Shown one piece after another: positions 1-12,586 of a stretch of 64,000 nucleotides of DNA; the stretch's first letter is position 1, and each line of letters starts with the position of its first letter. Source of the stretch: Hydrangea macrophylla. Taxonomy: Eukaryota; Streptophyta; Magnoliopsida; Cornales; Hydrangeaceae. The stretch spans positions 12,701,218-12,765,217 of the forward strand of contig CM066982.1 in the NCBI GenBank assembly GCA_033977485.1, in the 5' to 3' direction. Below the pieces are notes generated by a model that did not search any database, was not told the DNA's origin, and was given only the letters and a program-made list of their open reading frames with translations. A program made the position numbers and the translations under genes.

Positions 1-256
1 AATTACTACGGATCAAGTTTCAAAGGTTTTGAGATGAGGTTAAGGCTACAATAAATTTGTTCTTTGAAAGAAATGACTTTTGGGAACTTTGTAAACAAAG
101 AGGGAACCTTAAATGTTTGTTCTAATAGGTTTTGAAAGATAAACAATTGAGAAATCAAAATAAGGGGTACTCGCTCGGGTGGATCGCTTGAGCGATCGTC
201 GCTCGAGCAATCACCCTACGAGCGACAATTTTCAAAGAATGCCCATGTAGACACTC
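1..256. other. Left flank, no gene recognised
   Basis: No coding signal is visible. Positions about 170-226 hold a run of self-complementary GCTCGAGC-like words (GATCGC, GAGCGATC, GCTCGAGC, GAGCGAC). Similar words recur at about 24165-24210 inside a solo LTR, so this flank is probably older retroelement DNA. The last bases, CACTC (252-256), abut the LTR. Confidence 0.5.
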
Positions 257-2810
257 TGTAACACCCGTACCAGGGAAAGGAGTTAATTATCATTTTAAAT
301 GCATTAATTAATATAATTAGTGTGTAAAATGGATTAAGGGGATGCTTGGACTCGCCCGTGAAAAGTGTTCAGAAAAGGGACACTAGTTGGAAAAGTCCCC
401 ATTGAGGTGGGACAGGTTTGGAAGTGGGACCCAGTAAAGGGCCTGAATGAAAATATTTGCATTTTATGTGATTAAATGCATTTATGTGATTACATGAATA
501 TTTGCTTAAATATTGGCATATTATATGATGATATATGCGTTAATTATTGGTATTAGTTTGGACACCCAAATAAGGGTATAACTACAAAAGTTCATAATTA
601 GTAGGTGCGATAGCAATTTCACAAAATAAATGGGACCCACGTTGGGACCCATACGAAACTTAGACAAACACTCATTAGATAATTGGGTAGTTAATGGAAT
701 GTTTGGGGATTTCATAATAAGAACTTAGGAAATTTTGGGGGTGTAAGTGAAAATAAGGGAAAATGAGGTGATGACACCTCAAGCTTATGCATGAGGATGT
801 GTCAAATAAGGGAGAAGTCTCCCATTTACAAAACAATTCAAAAAATTAAAACAAAAGAGAAGAGAGCTCGGAGAGAGAAACAGAGAAACCGTTACCGACG
901 ACGTTTTCCGCCATACCGTCGCCGCCGTTCGCCGGATTTACGATCCGAGACCACTTTTGGACTCGTGGACGTGAGACGATCATTCCTATGTCTTTAATTT
1001 ACGTTTTAATTGTCAGATTTTGGTAGCTCACACTAATTGGTGAGACGCCGTCTACCGAAATCTTGCAGGATTCACTTTAGAAGAGAAATTGAGCTAGGAT
1101 TTGATAAATTCAGCACTTCTCTAGCTTGAATTTGGGTAGATCTTGCTAAGGTGAGTTTTCTACACTAAAGAATGGTTGTGTTTAGCTATGTTCAAGGCAA
1201 TAATGATGTTAGAGATGATAATTTATGCTTATTAGCCAAGACAATGTTCTTGTTGTTTTTATTATTCATGCTTAGAAGACATGAAGATGTTAAAATGTGA
1301 ATTTCATGTCAATTTAGGAATTTATATGTGCCTACATGTTTATGTGTTTATATGTCTATGTCTTATTCAATGGGCACCGGGAAAATGATTCATTATTGGG
1401 AGTAATAAGGGTGGTGAAGAGGAAGAATCCGAGAAATACGGAAGTCCAAGGAATAGAAGTGGCAACAGGACCAAGGGAGGTCTTCGGGTCTGAATGAATC
1501 ATTAAACCGGTGACTTGGCGACTACAAATATGATTTATATGTTGATTGTTGCATTACACATGTTAAAAATTCAACCATGTTTAGATTCCTCACTAAGCAT
1601 AATGCTTAAGAAAACCATTTTCTGTTTCTGTTGTGGTAAATAACAACCACCGCAGGTACGGAGCAATATCCGGTGAGAAGGTGATGCGCTCGGAAAATGG
1701 GGAGAGAATTAGAACTTGTAAATATGTTTTAAATTTGTGTTATAGTGTAACTAGTAGCTTGAAGTCCTTGACTTGAGACTTGAAGTCTTGACTTGTGGAT
1801 GGGAGTGATGGAAGAGACGGGGGAGATGGGAGAGATGGGGGAGATTTGGGATTCTTGTATATTATCCTTCTTTTAACTTGTAAAATATTGTAATTACTAG
1901 TTCTTAAAATGGTGGTTTAGTTCTTAGCTTGTAATCAAGAGGTTTAGTTCATCCAACTTAATGTTTGGTGATTTTGAAGTTGAACTTGGAAAACTATGTA
2001 AATTTGCGATGTTTTGGTTGAGTATGCGGAAGTGGCTAACTTGGACCTTTCCAGCAAGCCCGGATGTGTCGTAAGTGTTGTAGGCAAGTCTGATTTGTCG
2101 ATATGATGTTAGTTATGATTTTGAATACAAGTCCAACTAGTTTCATGATCCTTTCCTAAGAATTGAGTTTCAAGGCTTCAAAGCTTGTTTTGATTCAAAA
2201 AGAGTTGAGTTCATGAATGATTTTGATCAAATTTTAGTTGTGGATATGTGATATATGTTTGGGTAATGCTTAAACATGTTCATGAATGTGTTTGAAATGT
2301 TTTCTTAATGTCCCAAGAAGTTTGGTTTGGTTTGGGTATAAGTTGGGTAAGTTTTAGTAGTGTTTTTAGCAGCAAAAACAAGTTCTGGGGGACCCAGATC
2401 GATCCGGTTTAAAGAAGGGATCGATCCGACCTTTTAAAGGGACATTCTGCGGAAGAATCATATAAATGGATCGATCCGGGTTTATAAGCGGATCGATCCG
2501 CTTGTATTTTTCATTGCACGTCCACTTTTACGGAAACACGCATAACTCTTTCTAGAAAATTCGGATTTGCGCGCTGTTTTATGCATTGGAACCGGGACTC
2601 GTAAATCTATCTTTTGGTATAAAATTTGATATACTTTATTAATGACATTTTGACCTTGGGTCTATTTTTGGCACAATAAGCTCTTTTCTGATGGTTTAAA
2701 TCATGTTTTTCTTAATAACTAACAAGGTTTAGTGTTTATTAGTGTATTTTGGGTGCGTATATTCTTGTTACACGTGTCCTAATCTGTACAAGGCGGGTTG
2801 GGGTGTGACA
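257..2810 (+). repeat. 5' LTR of the Tekay-like element
   Basis: Begins TG, ends CA, and is collinear with 6401-8954. By eye there are about six substitutions in the first 200 bp relative to the 3' LTR, so roughly 3% divergence locally. Four GGATCGATCCG-type palindromes lie at 2396-2500. Short open frames in the LTR have no support. Confidence 0.9.
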
Positions 2811-2815
2811 ATTTT

Positions 2816-2827
2816 TGGTATCAGAGC
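2816..2827 (+). other. Primer binding site (tRNA-iMet)
   Basis: TGGTATCAGAGC lies five bases after the 5' LTR. It is the standard complement of the initiator tRNA-Met 3' end used by many plant LTR elements. Confidence 0.9.
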
Positions 2828-5800
2828 ATTAGGCTAGAGCCTTTGGGGACGAGAGACGTACGACGCGTAGTGTGCACACAATGACACGTAGTTGCACGAA
2901 CATGCATACACATTTATTTGGCATGCTTAAAAAGTTGTTTAGCATGCATAGAATATTATTTATAGTAGCATGCATGGGAATGATCTTGTGGATGCTAGGC
3001 ATCATTGTCTAGTAATGGATCCGGGAAAGAGATGAATATCTCCGGTAAGAGTGGACCAAGTGGAGCGAGTTGTTGAAATAGAAGTAAGGGCAGTGGAAAT
3101 CAGAGCATCCTCAATCAAGAAAGAACATAAAAACCCAAATCCTGAGGTAAGAATGGAATAACTAACCGCAGAGGAGTTTCCAACAAAGTTCCGGCAACAT
3201 CAAGAAGGTAAGAAATCGGGAGAAAATGTAAGTGAAAGTCCAGGTAAATGTAAAAGAGCAAAATGTAGAAAGTTCATCAACAAGTAGTACACCGATAGAG
3301 AAAAAGCCCCGTTATTCTACGTGTAATAAGCAGCACTGGGATGAATGTTGCCATATTATAGTCTGTTATGTTTGTAGACCGGTCGGGCATATCGCGAGAA
3401 ATTGTCCAAGTGTGAGTACAAAGGTTAAGGGTAGGTGTTAAAATGTGGTCAATCGGGTTATCGGGCATACAACTATCCTAAAAGACAACAAGAAGGTCCA
3501 AGTTCTTCAATACCTAAGGCTACTCCAGGATCTGTTCAACCATCAAAAGGAAAAGAACAACAAGAGGATAGAAGCTCCTAAATTATGTTCGAGCTACCAC
3601 GTACTTCAAGTAACCGGTAAAATTATTACTTATTGTCCTATGAGTAATTCTAATTTCTCAACAGATACAGATTCATTATATCGTAGGAGTTCTTGAGTAA
3701 TCAAGGGTAATATTGTGGAAATCTCTAGACTTGAGATTTGACTTTAGTATGCCAGGGGCAAAAGAAGTAGAACTGGAATGGTGCTTGGGTAGTATTGGTT
3801 ACAAGGGTATCATTACAGGGTGGAGTCTTGAGTTGAGTATTCCGTATGGTACGGGTACGAACTTCTTTCTATATATGATGTATTATCAGGTATTGTATTG
3901 AAGAAGATTCTTTCCGTATAAATTTAGGTGTGTTATTTCAAAGGGGTCTTCTATTATCAATGGAATTCTTGAATTCTTACAGTGTTGGTATGTGCTATCT
4001 AAGATTTTGGTATTCTTGAATTCTTATAGTATCGATATTATGGAAATATAGAACTGGCATTCTTTATTTGGTTGTACTCGGGCATTCTATTTCTATATTC
4101 CGGGAACATCTATCACATTACGGATATTTCTCTTCTATTGTGTATATGGTGATGTACTGATTATCATCAATGGAGAGTGTTATTCTTCGGTTCGAAGACA
4201 TGCTATAGTTTGTATGAACCATCTGGAAGTATTGGAGAGTATCGGAAATCTGTAAACAGAGGAAAGGAAATGTGCAGTATTATGGGAGATATATATATAT
4301 ATATTCTTGGATTGGAGTGGTAATTCGGACATCTACGAATTTACGGTTAATGGAAAGATATTCAGAGGTTATATGGGTGTGCATATATAGAGTGTTGAGG
4401 AATCTCTCAACTCGATATGTTACGCTTCTATTTGGGTATTCTTATTATCTTTCTCCAGAGTCTTTCTTCTTTCTCCAGAGTTTTTCTTTGAGAGGAGACA
4501 TGAATGAGTATGGGTTCGGTAAGAGATTTCCATGCCGTGCATGATCATAATACATATAAAGCATACCCGCAGTTCAAGTTTGATGGAGTCAGTTGTAGCC
4601 ACAGAACCATGTTCAAAGATATAAGTGCGGTTGTAATCAAAGTAAGATTTTGTATCATAATTTTGAGTACTAAACCGTGGAGTCGACGAATCATTTTCGG
4701 TTAGACTAGATAGCGTTGCGTAATAGACTTAACTTTTACCTTGGAAGATCTTACATGCATGTGTACTAGTGGTGGAGTTTAATTCTATTAGTTTTAAATT
4801 TCAAACGGAAGTGTTATAACTTTAATTTGTGAAGGTGTGGAATGTTTTAAAAAAAAAAACAAAAGTGTTTAAATGGTTCTAAAAAGGGTTGAGAACTATC
4901 TCCAACTGAGTTAGAATGACTTAGAAATGTTTGGAGTACCCCATTTGAGTAGAGAATTTTGAAATCATTTTATTAAACTAAAGGGAAAGCACGTTTCAAA
5001 ATTCCTCTAACTTGGTAACAATTTTGTAAAAAAAAAAAAACAAGCTTTTAAATTTGTTATGGCATGGTTTAGGAAATTCATTTCCACCCATCGTTTTCAC
5101 CGTTAGGTTTCTAATTTGAAAAGCTTTGTTTTGACATACAGTTTAAGCCAGTTTAAGTCAAATGTAAAATAATCATTTACCTTGAAATTAGTTAACGAGG
5201 AAAAAAAAATTGTAAAGGAGAATGTTAATATCTCATATGTGGTTTAACAGTACCGAGAAAATTAAATTGTTGCATTGGTAAAAATGGAATCATCATCAAA
5301 ATTTTTAATCGAATAGCATCAGTGAAGTTAGAAGAATTGGAGATCCGTTGGTAAGAAGTATTTAGTGAGGGAATGCGTGCAATCAACCATGTCACTGGGG
5401 GAGCATTGCTGTTAGTATATACAATGTATATAAATAAACTATGGTGGGTAACTTCTTTGTGAATAGATAATGGGTTTAGTGGGTGACAGGTAGCACCAAT
5501 ATTTTTCCTCCTCGGAATGAGTTGAAATATATTAGTTGAAAAGAGGGGACCAGCAGAAAGATGGAGCTTAACATCTGATAGGGTAAGTATGAACTTCTTG
5601 AGATATGTGTAAGGGTATGTTCGGACTATATTCAGGTATGTATGGGGTCACAATAACTAATAATGTATTGGGATGAGTATCGTGTTCTCAAAAGTACTAC
5701 GTGGGGGGAATAGAGTTTTTATAGGTATCGATAAGAATTAATTGATGTAAATGGTGATTGCAATAGTGTTACTGGTACTGAAGAATTTATTCGCAGCAAT

Positions 5801-6087
5801 GAAGTTCATTGTAGAAATTGGGTATATACTAAAGCGATAATTACTTATATTTGCAGGAGATTGGAATTCTATGAAGGGAATTATCAGACACATAATTTAA
5901 TATTTCTGGTATTATCTTCATATTTGGAGTTTGACAATGTTCCTCTTATGAACAAGAAACTAGTATGGCATGTGGAATATGAGAAATTTGTTTACAGAAT
6001 TGAGTACATGATGTAGAAAATAGTGTAAGCTCATAGTAAGTTACTGTTTGGGAATTTGATAACGTGAAGATAATAGTTGTAGTGAAT
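2828..6087 (+). pseudogene. Degenerate gag-pol interior of the Tekay-like element
   Basis: About 3.3 kb that should encode gag, protease, RT, RNase H and integrase. Only the zinc knuckle (annotated separately) is recognisable. The rest lacks any long frame and shows no RT YVDD box or integrase DDE block that I can identify. At 3.6 kb the full interior is also shorter than the roughly 4.5-5 kb usual for an autonomous chromovirus, so it appears both deleted and mutated. Confidence 0.6.
3232..3441 (+). pseudogene. gag nucleocapsid zinc-knuckle remnant
   Basis: A 69-codon fragment, not preceded by an ATG. Near residues 45-58 it has CX2CX4HX4C (C45, C48, H53, C58 in CYVCRPVGHIARNC), preceded by a C-x2-C/H...EC motif typical of Tekay/Del-type plant gag. 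The nucleocapsid would bind element RNA. The surrounding gag frame is destroyed, so this is a relic rather than a gene. Confidence 0.75.
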
Positions 6088-6387
6088 CGAGATTAATGGC
6101 GTTTGGTGTATGCATTTCATGTTTTACATTGTGTATCGGATTTGAGCCGTGTTATTGTTATAGAACCCTTGATAGTTCGGAAAGATCTAACTTGTGTTAA
6201 ACATCCGGTGTGAATTCTTGATAGAAAAGAACAAGTATTGGGAACCAAGGTGATTCCATGATGGTGAAATGGTGAAGCCATTCAATTGAAGAAACTACTT
6301 GGGAACGATAGGATGAAATCCCAGCTAAGTACACGTACTTATTCGATATTCGAGGTAAGAGTAAGTTTGGGGACCAAACTTCCTATT
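6088..6387 (+). pseudogene. pol C-terminus with decayed chromodomain
   Basis: Translation in two frames gives a FHVSHCVSDLSRVIVIEPL-like stretch followed by a stop-containing ILDRKEQVLGTKVIP, then after a frameshift a segment with SIEETTWER. This is the well-known plant chromovirus integrase tail (HVSMLRKY... DRKEQVLR-K-IP... EEATWE). It carries at least two stops and one frameshift. In intact relatives the chromodomain guides integration toward heterochromatin. Confidence 0.75.
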
Positions 6388-6400
6388 AGGGAGGGAGAAA
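6388..6400 (+). other. Polypurine tract
   Basis: AGGGAGGGAGAAA directly precedes the 3' LTR, the expected site for plus-strand priming. Confidence 0.85.
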
Positions 6401-8954
6401 TGTAACACCCGTACCAGGGAAAGGAGTTAATTATTATTTTAAATGCATTAATTAATATAATTAGTGTATAAAATGGATTAAGGGGATGCTTGGACTCGCC
6501 CGTGAAAAGTGTTCAGAAAAGGGACACTAGTTGGAAAAGTCCCCAGTGAGATGGGACAGGTTTGGAAGTGGGACCAAGTAGAGGGCCTGAATGAAAATAT
6601 TTGCATTTTATGTGATTAAATGCATTTATGTGATTACATGAATATTTGCTTAAATATTTGCATATTATATGATGATATATGCGTTAATTATTGGTATTAG
6701 TTTGGACACCCAAATAAGGGTATAACTGAAAAAGTTCATAATCAGTAGGTTCGATAGCAATTTCAAAAAATAAATGGGACCCACGTTGGGTCCCATACGA
6801 AACTTAGACAAACACTCATTAAATAATTGGGTACTTAATGGAATGTTTGGGGATTTCATAATAAGAACTTAGGAAATTTTGGGGGTGTAAGTGAAAATAA
6901 GGGAAAATGAGGTGATGACACCTCAAGCTTATGCATGAGGATGTGTCAAATAAGGGAGAAGTCTCCCATTTACAAAACAATTCAGAAAAATTAAAAGAAA
7001 AGAGAAGAGAGCTCGGAGAGAGAAACGGAGAAACCGTCACCGACGACGTTTTCAGCCATACCGTCGCCGCCGTTCGCCAGATTTACGATCCGAGACCACT
7101 TTTGGACTCGTGGAGGTGAGACGATCGTTCCTATGTCTTTAATTTACGTTTTAATTGTCGGATTTTGGTTGCTCACACTAATTGGTGAGACGCCGTCTAC
7201 CGAAATCTTGTAGGATTCACTTTAGAAGAGAAATTGAGCTAGGATTTGATAAATTCAGCACTTCTCTAGCTTGAATTTGGGTAGATCTTGCTAAGGTGAG
7301 TTTTCTACACTAAAGAATGGTTGTGTTTAGCTATGTTCAAGGCATCAATGATGTTAGAGATGATAATTTATGTTTATTAGCCAAGACAATTTTCTTGTTG
7401 TTTTGATTATTCATGCTTAGAAGACATGAAGATGTTAAAATGTGAATTTCATGTCAATTTAGGAATTCATATGTGCCTACATGTTTATGTGTTTATATGT
7501 CTATGTGGTATTCAATGGGCACCAGGAAAATGATTCATTGTTGGGAGTAATAAGGGTGGTGAAGAGGAAGAATCCGAGAAATACGAAAGTCCAAGGAATA
7601 GAAGTGGCAACGGGACCAAGGGAGGTCTTCGGGTCTGAATGAATCATTAAACCGATGACTCGGCGACTACAAATATGATTTATATGTTGATTGTTGCATT
7701 GCACATGTTAAACATTCAACCATGTTTAGATTACTCACTAAGCATAATGCTTAAGAAAACCATTTTCTGTTTCTGTTGTGGTAAATAACAACCACCGCAG
7801 GTACGGAGCAATATCCGGTGAGAAGGTGATGCGCTCGTAAATGGGGGAGAGAATTAGAACTTGTAAATCTGTTTTAAACTTGTGTTATAGTGTAACTAGT
7901 AGCTTGAAGTCCTTGACTTGAGACTTGAAGTGTTGACTTGTGGATGGGAGTGATGGAAGAGACGGGGGAGATGGGAGAGATGGGGGAGATTTGGGACTCT
8001 TGTATATTATCTTTCTTTTAACTTGTAAAATATTTGATTACTAGTTCTTAAAATGGTGGTTCAGTTCTTAGCTTGTAATCAAGAGGTTTAGTTCATCCAA
8101 CTTAATATTTGGTGATTTTGAGTTGAACTTGGAAAACTATGTAAATTTGCGATGTTTTGGTTGAGTGTGCGGAAGTGGCTAACTTGGACCTTTCCGGCAA
8201 GCCCGGATGTGTCGTAAGTGTTGTAGGCAAGTCTGATTTGTCGATATGATGTTAGTTATGATTTTGAATACAAGTCCAACTAGTTTCATGATCCTTTCCT
8301 AAGAATTGAGTTTCAAGGCTTCAAAGCTTGTTTTGATTCAAAAAGAGTTGAGTTCATGAATGATTTTGATCAAATTTTAGTTGTGGATATGTGATATATG
8401 TTTGGGTAATGCTTAAACATGTTTATGAATGTGTTTGAAATGTTTTCTTAATGATCCAAGAAGTTTGGTTTGGTTTGGGTATAAGTTGGGTAAGTTTTAG
8501 TAGTGTTCTTAGCAGCAAAAACAAGTTCTGGGGGACCCGGATCGATCCGGGTTAAAGAAGGGATCGATCCGGCCTTTTAAAGGGACATTCTGCTGAAGAA
8601 TCATATAAATGGATCGATCCGGGTTTATGAGCGGATCGATCCGCTTGTATTTTTCACTGCACGTCCACTTTTACGGAAACGCATATAACTCTTTCTAGAA
8701 AATTCGGATTCACGCACCGTTTTTTGCGTTGGAACCGGGACTCGTAAATCTATCTTTTGGTATAAAATTTGATATACTTTATTAATGACCATTTTGCCCT
8801 TGGGTCTGTTTTTGGCACAGCAAGCTCTTTTCTGATGGTTTAAATCATGTTTTCCTTAATAACTAACAAGGTTTAGTGTTTATTAGTGTATTTTGGGTGC
8901 GTATATTCTTGTTACACATGTCCTAATCTGCACGAGACTGGTTGGGGTGTGACA
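6401..8954 (+). repeat. 3' LTR of the Tekay-like element
   Basis: Collinear with 257-2810 and of the same total length. The four GGATCGATCCG palindromes recur at 8539-8643. The element ends at the CA at 8953-8954 and the next bases are CATCC. Confidence 0.9.
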
Positions 8955-9802
8955 CATCCACTTTGTCAAATAAGAGATTTAGGAACCCACTGCCATGGTG
9001 GTCCTCGATTATTGAAAAGACACGCAGAAAGACTCTTGGAAGCCACCTCCATCTTTCAAAAAGCCCAAGAATCAGTGAAAATGGCCAAAATGCCCATGAA
9101 AACCCGAAAAACCCAAAATTGTTCCAAAAGCTCATAAATCATTTAATGTCATCTAAAATGTCCAAACAATGTTTTAAAAGAAAATCGGACGAACACATTA
9201 GCTCATAGAGGCTCCCAGAACTTCCTAGAAATACCTAGTTGGTCGATATAACCTAGGTTTGACACAAAAATCAATGAACCGCTACGACTTTGAAATATTT
9301 TCATCAAAACTAGAAGTCAATAGCTTTCCAACGGTATATAGCGCATAGTTTTTCAGACTCAAAACAGATTTGTCATGAATTTTCAAGGACGAAAAAGGCA
9401 ATTAAATCGGCTTTAACCGCAAATACCAAAATCTTTTCTAAAGTGACCCGACTCCAATTTCTTTTAATGGAAATTAGACCTCAATACCTTTCTAATGGTA
9501 TATTACAAGCTCAATTTGGAGTTTGTATGCATTTTCTATGAATTTCGAAAGAAATAGGGTCTTTTCGCAAATACTAAAAGTTTTGGGGGCTAAAACAAAA
9601 AATATGGTCAACAGGGGGTTGACTACCAAAAAGGCACTCCCCCAGTGCCATCGAGGCACTGGTCCGCTGAACCCAAATTTTGTTTATTTTTTGGGAATTT
9701 TTGAGGAATTATTTGAAGTTAAAACGTGATAGTTTTGATCATCTGAACATTTTGGACCAATGGGAAGGTTTTTGAAACTCCATTTCCCTCCCCAACTTGG
9801 CC

Positions 9803-9810
9803 TATATAAG
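9803..9810 (+). promoter_or_regulatory. TATA-like box of the LTR relic
   Basis: TATATAAG sits between a CCAAT-containing stretch (about 9757) and a purine-rich leader, as in an LTR U3/R boundary. Activity is unknown. Confidence 0.4.
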
Positions 9811-10566
9811 CACCATTCCTCCACCATTTTTAAGGGGTGCGTAAGTGAAGTTTATACAACTTTGTCTGGTTAGGGAGAGGTAGAGATAAGAAGAGAAAAG
9901 ATGAAGTGAGGTTTAGTGCATGATTTTTGATACAAAATGTGAGTATCATTTCAGTTTTTCTTCAATCCTATTCCATTACTCAATCATCCAACACCTCTAC
10001 TTCACCATACTTGAGAATTAGAGAGTTGTTGAGTGTCTTCCATATAGATACACAAATATGAGAAGAATATCATGCTAGAGGGTCATCTATTACATTACCT
10101 CCTTGATTATTGCTTTACATTTCATTGTTCATCTCTTTTTCACCCCATTTCTATTTTTCATTTCTTTGATGGTATTATCACCTCCCTCTCAATCCCCATT
10201 TATGTTTTCATTTTATTTACATCCAACATCCAAAATCTCTCTTCAACCTCATTTCTATTTTGATTCTATTTTCATTCATTATTAATCTCTCATCAAACTC
10301 ATTTCTATTTTGTTTTTAATTTTCATTCATGGTTAATCTCTTCTCTACCTCATTTCTATTTTATTTTCTTTGTTTATTTCATTTCCTCATCATCTAGATG
10401 ATACACATTCACATACTCACTTTGATGCTTGATGTTCATCCTCGAAGTTGCCATGTTAGAAACACCCCTTTTCCTACTTCTTGAGCCTAGGTTGTAAATG
10501 GTATTCCAAGTGGTTGAAATCATCTAATGAGTTCTAAAAATCAACTTTCAAACCCTCTATTTCAAA

Positions 10567-10588
10567 CCCCCCCCCCCCCCCCCCCCCC
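10567..10588. repeat. Homopolymer run of 22 C
   Basis: An uninterrupted C tract in otherwise AT-rich DNA. Its length is prone to sequencing error. Confidence 0.95.
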
Positions 10589-11941
10589 AATAAAACCCCC
10601 AATTTTTTTTTCAAACATTCAAGGTCATTTTTTCTCAAAACTCCCAAAAACGGTGAGCAATCTATCTTCAAAAAGGACATTCTGAGTTCAATACTCAATG
10701 GATGATGATGAAACCACTTGGAAAGTCTTCAAAGTATACCCATGATTTTTGGTTTGAATATCAGAAGTTTGAAAGTACACTTACAAGACAAACATTCCTT
10801 CTCAACATTATGTCTTTATGTCACAGCAGCTTGGTTGACTTTGAGTGTGGTCCAAACTTATTTTTCTCTTAAACTTTGTTAGGAAACTTTCGATATATTT
10901 TGACAACTTGGAGAGTCCATATGGTAATTTTAAGATTTATTTACATTTCAATTGACAGTGCAGTCTCTATTTATGAGTGACCTCTCTTGTTTATTTGATT
11001 TCTCCCATCCTATAACTCCTATTGTAGTGTGGTTTTCTCTTAAGTGTTCTAGACTCATTAAAGATGTCCTATGTTGATTTTGCATGAATTTAGTATGATC
11101 CTATCCCTTATTTTCCATTTTTACAAAATGATGCAAAACATTTTGTCCACTATTCACAACAAGCACATTTTAACTTTCAAGGCTTTGATTTGATATACTT
11201 GTGCATCCTAATTAGTCCATGACCTATGAATGTGTTTTTACCATATTTGGTTTCAATTTTTAATGTGATTCATCATCCATTCATCCATGCTTCATGTTTC
11301 CATGTCACTTTAGGAAATTCCATGTACACATGCACACTATATCCTTCCACATCTTAGGTTCATTACATCTCATTCAAATAGATTACAGGGAATAAGCTTG
11401 ATCACCCATTTCATATTTCCCCTAGATCTCATCCGTCCCGGGGATTAAGAGGTCCTCTTTTCCATAAACCAACATGCATTTCACATATCATCCTAGTTTG
11501 CTAAGCATGTCTTATTTTCTTGATCATTTGTTTAAGAACTATCCATGTCCTTCCCTTTAGACTAGAGACCTTGATTATTTTATATATGAGTAAATGTATT
11601 TTCCTAGGTTTATTTTGCATGATTTTCTGTTCACATTGTCTGTCATTTGACCTATTTCATATGAATGATATTTTTCCCTTTTGATTTTATTTCAAGATTC
11701 TTACGATATGTAACATACCTATCATAGTATAAATTGTATAACCAAGCTTAGTACTTGATGATTATTTGAATACTAATTGAGGCCCATAAAAAGATGGGAC
11801 GAGTAGAGGGTGCTTTAGTCTTCCCAAAGGCTCCTTTCTCTCTCGTACCAAAACCATGAACCAAGTTCTTTGGTAATGAAGGGCCGGTATCCTTTATCCA
11901 TTTGGGTGAGTCAAATTATGTTTTTTGATTCCTAAAAGACA

Positions 11942-12039
11942 AAGTGGAGACTCTATATTTGTTTTCGTAAACCAGTTTAAAATAAAAGAATTTCAAAACC
12001 AATTTCAACATAAAACAAAAAACCCAAAACCTTCGTTGC
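11942..12039. other. Short stretch after the LTR relic, no gene
   Basis: A-rich sequence following the candidate TGGAGACTCT primer site and leading into a copia fragment. Nothing coding is seen. Confidence 0.4.
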
Positions 12040-12586
12040 CCTGCATTCTTTCAAGTTACAGAAGATAGAAAACTCGACCCAAGGGCAAAGGAAGCGATTT
12101 TTTGGGCTTCAATAGTAGAGTAAAAGGGTTCAGACATTGGTGTCCATCTTTGAAAAAGATGGTTCTTAGCAAGCATGTTACCTTCAATGAAGGTAAATTG
12201 GTTACCAATGGGAAGGAGAAGAAGTCAAGTGAAGAGAACAGAGATGACAGTATTGTGCAACATGTGGAGTATAGTCTAGCGGGTTCTAGTTCACAAGACA
12301 CTCTTTCAAAAGATGAAGAAGAAGGCGACATTGAAGAAAAACATGAGGTGGAGGCTACTCCTCAAAGTCCTCCACAAAAGAAGGAAACAATTGCCACTAG
12401 TAGATCAAGAAGCAAGATAAAGAAGTCGATTTAGTTTGTGGATATGATTGTTTATGCCCTACTGATTGTTGATGAAGAAATCCCCTCCACATATAAAGAA
12501 GTTGTGCGTTCTTTGGAAAAGGTGGAGTGGAACAAGACCATGGGTGAAGAGATGGATTCTCTCTATAAGAATGAAACATTCAACAG
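12040..12586 (+). pseudogene. Ty1/copia integrase C-terminus and RT start, fragment
   Basis: Translation shows KLDPRAKEA, then after a one-base frameshift FLGFNSRVKGFRHWCPSLKK and a SKHVTFNE motif. This is the conserved end of copia integrase (K-D-RAK--IFLGY...R-V-FDE). An acidic linker follows, then the beginning of RT (PSTYKEV, KVEWNKTMGEEMDSLYKNETF) at about 12490-12586. The fragment stops abruptly where the palindromic GCGAGGAAA region begins. Neither the rest of pol nor LTRs of this element were found. Confidence 0.75.

Larger units (their letters stand above)
257..8954 (+). mobile_element. Ty3/gypsy LTR retrotransposon, Tekay-like chromovirus, degenerate interior
   Basis: Two 2,554-bp direct repeats (257-2810 and 6401-8954), each beginning TGTAACACCC and ending GGGTGTGACA, enclose 3.59 kb. 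A tRNA-iMet primer binding site follows the 5' LTR and a polypurine tract precedes the 3' LTR, giving plus orientation. The interior retains a gag CCHC knuckle and a pol C-terminus with the chromovirus signature (a DRKEQVL...T-K-VIP-like segment and a decayed EETTWE-like chromodomain tail). Protease, RT, RNase H and integrase are not recognisable. Flanking pentamers CACTC and CATCC are only an imperfect target duplication. Assignment to the Tekay clade is inference from the pol tail. Confidence 0.88.
8955..11941 (+). repeat. LTR-like relic, probably Tat/Ogre type
   Basis: No protein is encoded. The stretch looks like a long LTR on the plus strand: a TATA-like TATATAAG at 9803-9810 with a U3-like sequence before it, a long AT/TC-rich middle, and near the end a block (about 11770-11930) of the kind seen in Tat/Ogre LTRs. 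AAAAGACA ends at 11941 and TGGAGACTCT follows at 11944, resembling the TGGCGACTC primer site of Tat/Ogre elements with one change. The start of the LTR is not defined and no partner LTR is visible. The class call is inference. Confidence 0.4.

Noticed and set aside
791..997. Arg-rich 68-codon frame in the Tekay-like 5' LTR
   Set aside because: Not open in the equivalent place in the 3' LTR over the same length, and no known domain; simple purine-rich leader sequence.
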